Shown piece after piece: positions 1-5,270 of a stretch of DNA of 12,900 bases. The translations under genes and the position numbers were made by a program. How positions within the stretch are numbered: position 1 is the stretch's first letter; the number at the start of each line of letters is the position of its first letter. A model generated the notes under the pieces. That model saw only the letters and a list, made by a program, of their open reading frames with translations, ran no database searches and was not told where the DNA came from. This DNA is from CAYRKT01 sp964425005 (lineage in GTDB: Bacteria > Synergistota > Synergistia > CAYRKT01), in assembly GCA_964425005.1 (NCBI GenBank), contig CAYRKT010000045.1, positions 1-12,900 of the forward strand, in the 5' to 3' direction.

Positions 1-920
1 CCCCAGAGCGCCACGCCTAGCCCCACCAGGAACTCGTCTCCCCCCAGGATCGCCAGGGCCGGTCCCAGCACCCCAGCTATCACCGCGGGGAAGAGGGCCT
101 TAAGCCCCACCCTGTCGAAGATAAGGCCCATGGCCAGCGCGGCCAGGGCGTCAACGCCCATGGCGAGGGCATAGAGCAGGGATATGGACCGGGCCTCGAG
201 CCCAGCCTTTCCCATCATGTAGGCCAACAGGGGGAAGTCGAAGAAGCCTGCCCCCACCAAAGAGGAGGCCATCAGGTAGAGCCAAAACTCCCTCCTCAGC
301 TCCCGAAGGCCGAAGAGACCTCTGGGGGTGGATCCCTCGGCCCTGGCCGTCCCGCCGTAAAGGCGCTTCGCCATGAGCAGGAAGGCCATGGCCGCTGCGG
401 CCGGGACGGCCAGGGAGAGGAGGGTGAGCCGGTAGGAGAGGCCAAACCCCAGCAGGAAGGCCACCAGGAGAGGTCCCGCCACGGCCCCCACCTGGTCCAG
501 GGCCTCGTGGATCCCGAAGACCTTGCCGGCCCCCCGGGAGTCGGCGATGGAGGAGAGCAAGGCGTCCCTGGAGGGGGCTCTGATGGCCTTCCCCACCCGG
601 TCTGCCAGCATCAGGGCCACCGCCACCCTCCAGGTGGGAGAAAGCCCAAGGAGCGGCACGGACGCCAGGGTCAGGGCGTAGCCCAGGAGCACCAGCGCCC
701 AGTAGCCCCTGGTCCTGTCCGCCAGGATGCCGCTTCCGAGCCGAAGCCCAAGGCCCAGGAACTCACCGAATCCAGCGGCGAAGCCCACCGCCACCGCCGG
801 GGCCCCGAGGTGCAGCAGGAAGGGCCCCACCACCCCTCTGGCCCCCTCGTAGGTCATGTCCGAGAAGAGGCTCACCAAACCCATCATCAGGACGAAACCC
901 CAAGACTCCATAGCCCCCAC
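1..920 (-). CDS. Major facilitator superfamily (MFS) transporter, C-terminus cut off by the window edge
   Basis: A proton- or solute-coupled inner-membrane transporter, read by translating the reverse strand through to the window edge (306 codons visible; the last full codon ends at base 3). Hydrophobic segments alternate with short charged loops. The loop after TM2 reads LGSGILADRTRG (residues 61-72), a form of the MFS motif A. A second segment, DRVGKAIRAPSRDALL (107-122), is characteristic of an MFS subgroup of drug/metabolite exporters. About 80-100 residues (roughly three helices) should be missing against a usual length near 400. I chose the GTG at 920 because GGAGGTGA sits five bases upstream; the ATG at 911 is an in-frame alternative. 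It lies 29 bases downstream of the glycoside-hydrolase-like gene, on the same strand, so the two are probably cotranscribed. The substrate cannot be read from sequence; a sugar or glycoside is an inference from the neighbour. Confidence 0.9.
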   Translation of the reverse strand, partial: MGAMESWGFVLMMGLVSLFSDMTYEGARGVVGPFLLHLGAPAVAVGFAAGFGEFLGLGLRLGSGILADRTRGYWALVLLGYALTLASVPLLGLSPTWRVAVALMLADRVGKAIRAPSRDALLSSIADSRGAGKVFGIHEALDQVGAVAGPLLVAFLLGFGLSYRLTLLSLAVPAAAAMAFLLMAKRLYGGTARAEGSTPRGLFGLRELRREFWLYLMASSLVGAGFFDFPLLAYMMGKAGLEARSISLLYALAMGVDALAALAMGLIFDRVGLKALFPAVIAGVLGPALAILGGDEFLVGLGVALW

Positions 921-925
921 GGAGC

Positions 926-933
926 TCACCTCC
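926..933 (-). promoter_or_regulatory. Ribosome binding site deciding the MFS start
   Basis: The minus strand reads GGAGGTGA here, a near-perfect Shine-Dalgarno sequence five bases before GTG (920) and 14 before ATG (911). The spacing favours the GTG. Confidence 0.55.
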
Positions 934-949
934 CGCGAGAAGAACCATA

Positions 950-2017
950 CTAGAGCACCTCGAACTCGGCCATCCCTATGCAGGACCTGGCCTCCTCCCC
1001 CTCCCTCCCCATCTCCCAGAGGCCGTGGAGCTGGTTCGAGCCGCCGAAGTAGACCCTGAGCTTTCCGCCCACCAGGAGGGGCTGGTTGGCGGTGGTGACG
1101 ATGCCGCTGTGCCAGTCGCCCGATGGGATGATGGGCTCATGGGAGACGAGGCGCCACCTGATGCAGTCCGGGCTCTCGGCGAGGTAGACCTCTATCTTCC
1201 CCACGTGGGTCCCCCTGGGAAGCTCGTGGTCTATCAGGAAGAGCCACAGAAAGCCCAGGTATCTTCCCTCCAGGTGGAAGGGACAAAGCCCGTAGAAGTC
1301 GGCCCAGGAGAAGCCCCTGCCCCTGGCTATCTCGTCGTGCTCCTCCGAGGGGACCCAGATGGTGTGGGGCCTGCTCCATCTCACGAAGTCGCGGCTGGTG
1401 GACATCCCCACGCATCGCCTGGTCCTCCCCTGGCGGTCCACCTTGTAGGTCTTGACCATGGCCCGAAAGACCCTCTTCCTCTCGTCGAAGAAGGCCGGGG
1501 CCACGTCGGAAAACCAGACCTTCCTGGTCCTCCTGTTGGGAAAGCGCATCAGGGGGATGACGGGGTTCGACGGGTGCTCCTCGAAGTTCACCCCGTCGTC
1601 GGAGAAGGAGGCGCAGTAGCCCCTCTCGGTGTATCCGAAGAGCATATAGGGCTTGAGGCCCCTGGTGCCCGGGATCACCGAGGGGATGTGGTAGGTGGAG
1701 ACCACGTTGCTCATCCCCTCCACGGGGGATAGCCTCCTGTGGAAGGGGATACCCTCCTCCCCCACCGACACCGTGGGGTGATCCTCCCCCATCCTCGCCG
1801 AGAGGGGCTTCAACAGGGGCTTCCTCCAGGAGATGCCGTCCTCCGACTCGGCCAGGCAAACGAAGAAGCCAAACCCCTTCACGAAGGCCTGGTAGTACAT
1901 CCGGTACTTATCCCCCAGCTTCAGGACCGAGCCGTAGAGGTAGACGTGCCTACCCTCCCAGGGATGCTCGGGCTGAAGCACCATCTCCTTCCTCAACAGC
2001 TTGAGCAGAGACGTCAC
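950..2017 (-). CDS. Predicted beta-propeller glycoside hydrolase (GH32/43/130-like superfamily)
   Basis: A 355-residue protein with the repeating blade signature of five-bladed propeller glycosidases. Segments of the form S-x-D-x3-W/F followed by a proline-rich strand recur at about residues 56-71 (ESEDGISWRKP), 136-155 (SDDGVNFEEHPSNP), 204-220 (STSRDFVRWSRP) and 278-300 (ESPDCIRWRL). Acidic residues in GEDHP (77-81) and SDVAPAF (170-176), and the WADFYGLCPF stretch (238-247), sit where such enzymes often place active-site residues, but I cannot assign catalysis to any one of them. No signal peptide is seen, so it is probably cytoplasmic. The start is uncertain: GTG at 2017 overlaps a GGGAGGTGA leader, while ATG at 1984 (codon 12) lies further from the TATAAT box at 2029-2034 and still keeps the whole conserved region. 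The MFS transporter follows 29 bases downstream, suggesting uptake or export of a glycoside coupled to its cleavage or phosphorolysis. The exact GH family and substrate are not resolved. Confidence 0.75.
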   Translation of the reverse strand: MTSLLKLLRKEMVLQPEHPWEGRHVYLYGSVLKLGDKYRMYYQAFVKGFGFFVCLAESEDGISWRKPLLKPLSARMGEDHPTVSVGEEGIPFHRRLSPVEGMSNVVSTYHIPSVIPGTRGLKPYMLFGYTERGYCASFSDDGVNFEEHPSNPVIPLMRFPNRRTRKVWFSDVAPAFFDERKRVFRAMVKTYKVDRQGRTRRCVGMSTSRDFVRWSRPHTIWVPSEEHDEIARGRGFSWADFYGLCPFHLEGRYLGFLWLFLIDHELPRGTHVGKIEVYLAESPDCIRWRLVSHEPIIPSGDWHSGIVTTANQPLLVGGKLRVYFGGSNQLHGLWEMGREGEEARSCIGMAEFEVL

Positions 2018-2028
2018 CTCCCAGGGGG

Positions 2029-2034
2029 ATTATA
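2029..2034 (-). promoter_or_regulatory. Candidate -10 box for the glycoside hydrolase/MFS unit
   Basis: The minus strand reads TATAAT, a consensus -10 hexamer in otherwise very GC-rich DNA. No convincing -35 hexamer lies 16-18 bases upstream. If real, transcription would begin near 2022, only a few bases before the GTG at 2017, which would argue for the downstream ATG at 1984 or for a near-leaderless message. Confidence 0.4.
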
Positions 2035-2052
2035 GCTCAGCCCTGAGGGGGG

Positions 2053-2064
2053 CGGCCCGGGCCG
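2053..2064. repeat. 12-bp perfect palindrome, possible operator
   Basis: CGGCCCGGGCCG is its own reverse complement. It lies 19 bases upstream of the minus-strand TATAAT box, in the zone where a -35 element or a regulator site would sit. In DNA this rich in G and C such a palindrome can arise by chance, so an operator role is only a suggestion. Confidence 0.3.
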
Positions 2065-2135
2065 GAGGAGGAAAAGCATGTTGAAGCCGTCTTTTTCTTA
2101 TATTTGGCTAGCGCCCAGCGGGGCTTCCCTTGCCA

Positions 2136-2141
2136 TATAAT
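2136..2141 (+). promoter_or_regulatory. Candidate -10 box for the TRAP receptor/D-glutamate cyclase unit
   Basis: TATAAT on the plus strand, 58 bases before the TTG start at 2200; it would give a leader of about 50 bases. No good -35 match is present at 16-18 bases upstream, and the nearest TTGG-type hexamer (2104-2109) is too far away. Activator dependence or a chance match are both possible. Confidence 0.4.
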
Positions 2142-2199
2142 GGACTGGGCCTGCGGTCCGACCACGCTCTCGCTTCGGGAGATGAGGGGGTGACTTCTC

Positions 2200-3288
2200 T
2201 TGGTCGGCGGCTTCGCGAGGGGCAATCTCTTTCCGACCGCTCTGGTCTCCTTTCTCCTTTTCTTCGCTTCCCAGGGGGCTTTGCCGTCGCAGGGGGCCGA
2301 GAGGACCCTGCGGGTGGTGGGAAGCTGGGGCGAGCTCACGCTCTATCGAAACGTGGAGCTCCCCTTCTGGACCAGGAGGCTGGCGGAGGCCTCCGGGGGG
2401 AGGCTCAAGGCCATAATGACCAGCCTGAGCGAGATCAAGGTCTCCCCCCAGTCGCTCATAAGGGCCATGGGGAACAACGCCTTCGACGTGGCCTCGCTGG
2501 TGGCGGACTACCTGGCCCAGGAGATCCCGGAGCTCGGGGGGATGGTGCTGGCCTCGCTGGGGGTGGACGCCCCCACCGCCAGGAGGGCGATAGAGGCCTA
2601 CCGTCCCTTCGTGGAGAGGGCTTTGAGGGATCGCTTCGGGGCGAAGGTCCTGGCCGTCCTCCCCTACCCCTCCCAGGTGGTCTTCTCCCTGAGCCCCATG
2701 GGGGGGCTATCCGACCTCAGGGGCAAGCGGGTGAGAGCTCCGGGCTGGATCACCTCCAAGCTGGTGGAGGCCTTCGGCGGCACCCCGGTGAGGCTCGAGT
2801 TCGACAAGGTCCTTCAGGCCCTGAAGGGGGGGGTCCTGGAGTGCGCGATAACCGGCACCACCCCGGGGTATCTCGCCGGTTGGGGGGAGGCGACCAGGTA
2901 CCTCTACCCCTTCTCCATGGGCTACATGCCCGTGCTGGTGGCCATGAACTTCGAGGCCTGGAGGGCCCTCTCCCCCGAGGAGAGGGAGGTGCTCCAGAGG
3001 GCCTCCAGGGAGCTCCTGGAGGACGTGGCCTGGGACGAGGTGGAAGGGGAATCCCAGCGCGGCATGGCCTGCCTGCTCGCGGGCCCCTGCGACCTGGGCA
3101 CCCCCTCCGGGATGGCCGTCTTAGGGCCCAACCCGGAGGACGCGAGGGCCCTGGCCGAGGCCCTGAGGAGGGAGGTCTTACCCCAGTGGGCGGCCAGGGT
3201 CGGGAGGAAGGGCTTTCAGGAGTGGCTTGGGACCGCCGGCGCCGTCCTGGGGCTGGAGGAGGCAGGTCTGGGCCAAAGACGGCCGTGA
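2200..3288 (+). CDS. TRAP-type (DctP family) solute-binding receptor
   Basis: An extracytoplasmic receptor that delivers a small organic acid to a TRAP transporter. The 362-residue product starts with a signal peptide: a short Gly/Arg n-region, a hydrophobic core at about 11-27 and a likely cleavage between 27 and 33, leaving a mature protein near ERTLRVV. There is no lipobox cysteine. Family features follow in order: FWTRRLAEASGGRLK (56-70), the Leu/Ile-rich segment with SPQSLIRAM (82-90), the ligand-carboxylate arginine motif RGKRVRAPG (174-182, Arg179 the likely ligand contact), and LQALKGGVLECAITGTTPGY (205-224), close to the DctP consensus in which this stretch lines the pocket. The start is TTG with GGGGGTGA six bases upstream. 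The next gene begins six bases after the stop, so the two are cotranscribed. No DctQ or DctM membrane gene is in the window, so the receptor may be an orphan or use a transporter encoded elsewhere. Confidence 0.85.
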   Translation: MVGGFARGNLFPTALVSFLLFFASQGALPSQGAERTLRVVGSWGELTLYRNVELPFWTRRLAEASGGRLKAIMTSLSEIKVSPQSLIRAMGNNAFDVASLVADYLAQEIPELGGMVLASLGVDAPTARRAIEAYRPFVERALRDRFGAKVLAVLPYPSQVVFSLSPMGGLSDLRGKRVRAPGWITSKLVEAFGGTPVRLEFDKVLQALKGGVLECAITGTTPGYLAGWGEATRYLYPFSMGYMPVLVAMNFEAWRALSPEEREVLQRASRELLEDVAWDEVEGESQRGMACLLAGPCDLGTPSGMAVLGPNPEDARALAEALRREVLPQWAARVGRKGFQEWLGTAGAVLGLEEAGLGQRRP

Positions 3289-3294
3289 GAGGGG

Positions 3295-4107
3295 GTGGGT
3301 GGCTTGTCCGGGCTATCGCTGGGAGATCTCCTGGGGAGGGAGCTGGCTGAGGTCAGAAGGGCCATAAGGGAGGGGCTCTACCGCGGCCCCACCGCTGGGC
3401 TTTGCCCCGAGAGATTTCAGGCCAACCTGGTGGTCCTCCCCAGGGAGTGGGCCTTCGACTTCCTTCTCTTCTGCACCAGGAACCCGAAGCCCTGCCCGCT
3501 GGTGGACGTCACGGACCCCGGCGATCCCGTCCCCAGGAGGGTCGCCCCCACGGCGGACCTGAGGACCGACCTCCCCAGGTATCTGGTGTGGGAGAGGGGC
3601 AAGAGGGTGGCGGAGCTGAGCGACGTGAGGGATCTTTGGCGGGACGATCTGGTCTCCTTCCTGCTCGGCTGCTCCTTCTCCTTCGAGAAGGAGCTATCCC
3701 GATCGGGCATACCCCTGAGGCACGTGGAGGAGGGCAAGAACGTGCCCATGTTCAGGACCAACCTCCCGATGGAGCCATCCGGTCCCTTCGAGGGGACGAT
3801 GGTGGTCTCCATGAGGCCGATCCCGGCCGGTCTGGTCTCGAGGGCGGTGTTGATAACCTCGCGGTACCCGAAGGCCCACGGGGAGCCCGTCCACATAGGT
3901 TGCCCCGAGTCCATAGGGATAGAGGACTTATCCAGGCCCGACTTCGGGGACCCGGTGAGCGTGCGCGAGGGGGAGGTGCCGGTCTTCTGGGCGTGCGGGG
4001 TAAGCCCTCAGGTGGCCCTCGAGAGGGCCAGGGTCCCCTTCGCCATCACCCACGCCCCGGGGCACATGCTCATATGCGACGCTTTGGAAGCGGATCTAAG
4101 GGGCTGA
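3295..4107 (+). CDS. YcsI/DUF1445 family protein, D-glutamate cyclase-like (putative hydro-lyase)
   Basis: A 270-residue protein, the normal size for the family and apparently complete. Conserved blocks run through the whole length: FQANLVVLP (41-49), FLLFCTRNPKPCPLVDVTDPG (56-76), DLRTDLPRY (88-96), WRDDLVSFLLGCSFSFE (115-131), HVEEGKNVPMFRTN (143-156), VVSMRPIP (170-177), HIGCPESIGI (200-209), RPDFGDPV (214-221), PVFWACGVSPQ (229-239) and the C-terminal ITHAPGHMLICD (251-262). The mammalian relative is D-glutamate cyclase, which forms 5-oxo-D-proline from D-glutamate; many bacterial members carry the older name putative hydro-lyase. It is probably cytoplasmic. The GTG at 3295 lies inside a GGGGGTGGG run; TTG at 3304 is an alternative with better spacing from that run. 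It is cotranscribed with the TRAP receptor six bases upstream, consistent with uptake and metabolism of glutamate or pyroglutamate-like acids (inference). Confidence 0.9.
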   Translation: MGGLSGLSLGDLLGRELAEVRRAIREGLYRGPTAGLCPERFQANLVVLPREWAFDFLLFCTRNPKPCPLVDVTDPGDPVPRRVAPTADLRTDLPRYLVWERGKRVAELSDVRDLWRDDLVSFLLGCSFSFEKELSRSGIPLRHVEEGKNVPMFRTNLPMEPSGPFEGTMVVSMRPIPAGLVSRAVLITSRYPKAHGEPVHIGCPESIGIEDLSRPDFGDPVSVREGEVPVFWACGVSPQVALERARVPFAITHAPGHMLICDALEADLRG

Positions 4108-4108
4108 G

Positions 4109-4124
4109 CTACCTGAGCAGGTAG
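4109..4124. repeat. Inverted repeat at a tail-to-tail gene junction
   Basis: Two 7-base arms (CTACCTG and CAGGTAG) separated by two bases. The repeat covers the last codons and stop of the minus-strand gene and begins one base after the plus-strand stop. In RNA it could fold with a slightly larger loop. There is no T tract, so it is not a standard intrinsic terminator; a weak two-way transcription stop or coincidence are both possible. Confidence 0.4.
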
Positions 4125-5266
4125 TAGATCCCGTAGAAGAGCCCAAGGCCCACCATGGCGAAGAGGGCGAAGGGGAGGAGCCTGACTAGCCACTTCATCC
4201 GATGGGGTATCTCCGTTGCCCTTCCTCCTTCCTCTTCCTCGGCCTTCGGCCTGCGCAGGGCCCTTATCCTGAACTGGCCTCCCACCGGCAAGTACCCGTA
4301 GCTTCGCTCGCTCAACAGCAGGAGTATTATGTTCCCGCCGCTTTTGAGGTGGACGTTCTCCAGGACGGGGAAGAGCTTGCACTTGGTCTTCTCCAGGAAG
4401 ACCTTGAGCCCCAGGGCCAGGGGGTCTTTGTCGTCCACCTCGGCCTCGACCAGGTCTCCCTTCGCGACCTCCGAGGCCGGGATGCCCGCAGCGGGGTCGA
4501 GCTTCGCCCTGCACTTGACCAGCAGCCTGGGGGCTCCTCCCTCGTCGAAGCCCACCTCCCCTCCCTCGAGAGGGGCCGAGGCTGGGGGGGCGGCCTCGCC
4601 ACCCCTGGGCTTAGGGAGGCTCAGGAGCTCGTCCGGGACCTCCACCCCCTCCTCCAGCAGGGACTCGAGGGAGAGCAGGTTCACCCTCACGCTCACGGAG
4701 TAGGGGATCTCCATCTGCTCCGAGAGGACCTCCGAGAGGAGCTCCTCCACCGAGCTGAGGGTACCGGAAAGGGCCCTCCTCAGGACGTCCAGGAGCACCT
4801 GGGGGGCCAGCATCGCCAGGAGCACGTCCTTCACCTTCTCGGCCTCCTCCTTGTCGGAGCCCAGGAGCTCCAGGTCGAAGCCCTTCACGTTCCTCCGGAA
4901 GGTGCTCCAGGAGACCCCGGCGGGCGGGGGTCTGAAGGTCCTGGAGGCGGCGAAGGAGGTCTCTATCACCGCCATCCTCCCCAGGTGCAGCAGCGCCAGG
5001 AAGGCGAAGGAGGGCTTCCTCCTGGGCTCCTGGGGGGAGCCGGAGGCGCGAAAGGCCATGAAGGGGGTTGGCCCCCTCCTGATCTGGGATATGGCCTTCT
5101 CCAGGTCCCCTCCCGAGGATGAGGCGATGGGCTCCGCCAGGGAGGGCTCTTCCAGAAGGCCTTTGAGCGACTCCAGCAGGATTTCAGGGCTTACCGAGAG
5201 CTCTGGCTCCTTGACCTCCTCCGCGCCCGAAGCCTCCAGCTGACCAGCCGTCTCTGGGGGAGCCAA
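4109..5266 (-). CDS. Unrecognised protein with a C-terminal membrane anchor
   Basis: A 385-residue protein that I do not recognise. The N-terminal third is acidic and serine/leucine-rich (about 1-65), then a mixed, largely helical region with heptad-like Leu spacing (about 135-210), then a low-complexity Pro/Ala/Gly linker (219-245). A predicted beta-rich domain follows (246-336); its segment GIPASEV..GDLVEAEVDD (261-279) resembles a G-I-P-x-S-E-x2-x-G-D motif seen in hypothetical proteins with one C-terminal helix (recollection, not a search). After an acidic/basic stretch (AEEEEGG, 342-348), one hydrophobic helix at about 359-383 ends two residues from the C-terminus. There is no signal peptide, so most of the protein is probably cytoplasmic and held to the membrane by this tail. 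The start is TTG, supported by an AGGAGG nine bases upstream. It begins four bases after the second ATP-grasp gene, so it is the last gene of the operon and a likely partner of that pair. Confidence 0.75.
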   Translation of the reverse strand: MAPPETAGQLEASGAEEVKEPELSVSPEILLESLKGLLEEPSLAEPIASSSGGDLEKAISQIRRGPTPFMAFRASGSPQEPRRKPSFAFLALLHLGRMAVIETSFAASRTFRPPPAGVSWSTFRRNVKGFDLELLGSDKEEAEKVKDVLLAMLAPQVLLDVLRRALSGTLSSVEELLSEVLSEQMEIPYSVSVRVNLLSLESLLEEGVEVPDELLSLPKPRGGEAAPPASAPLEGGEVGFDEGGAPRLLVKCRAKLDPAAGIPASEVAKGDLVEAEVDDKDPLALGLKVFLEKTKCKLFPVLENVHLKSGGNIILLLLSERSYGYLPVGGQFRIRALRRPKAEEEEGGRATEIPHRMKWLVRLLPFALFAMVGLGLFYGIYYLLR

Positions 5267-5270
5267 GGGA

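Larger units (their letters stand above)
2018..2199. other. Divergent intergenic control region
   Basis: A 182-base spacer between divergently transcribed genes, the only sizeable gap in the window. It contains a local AT-rich island (about 2091-2109) in GC-rich surroundings, TATAAT boxes on both strands and a 12-bp palindrome. I see no gene, tRNA or recognisable riboswitch in it. It probably drives both flanking units. Confidence 0.6.

Noticed and set aside
1025..1732. A 235-codon plus-strand frame antisense to the glycoside hydrolase gene
   Set aside because: Low-complexity Gly/Val/Pro/His composition, no ribosome site and no recognisable domain; a shadow of the minus-strand gene.
2037..2339. 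A 100-codon minus-strand frame across the divergent spacer
   Set aside because: It covers both the spacer and the signal-peptide region of the TRAP receptor, has no family features and no good ribosome site; it is probably chance.
2130..3350. A 406-codon plus-strand open frame overlapping the TRAP receptor gene
   Set aside because: It reads the receptor gene in another frame and gives a Gly/Arg/Pro-rich product with no signal peptide or family motif. GC-rich codon use keeps this frame open; the real gene is in the frame starting at 2200.
4109..4124. A true intrinsic terminator at the convergent junction
   Set aside because: The hairpin arms are short and not followed by a T run on either strand, so it is listed only as an inverted repeat.
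4202..5122. A 306-codon plus-strand frame antisense to the tail-anchored protein
   Set aside because: I weighed this since the minus-strand gene is itself unrecognised. The minus-strand frame has a Shine-Dalgarno site, operon spacing, a balanced composition and a credible C-terminal helix; the plus frame has none of these.
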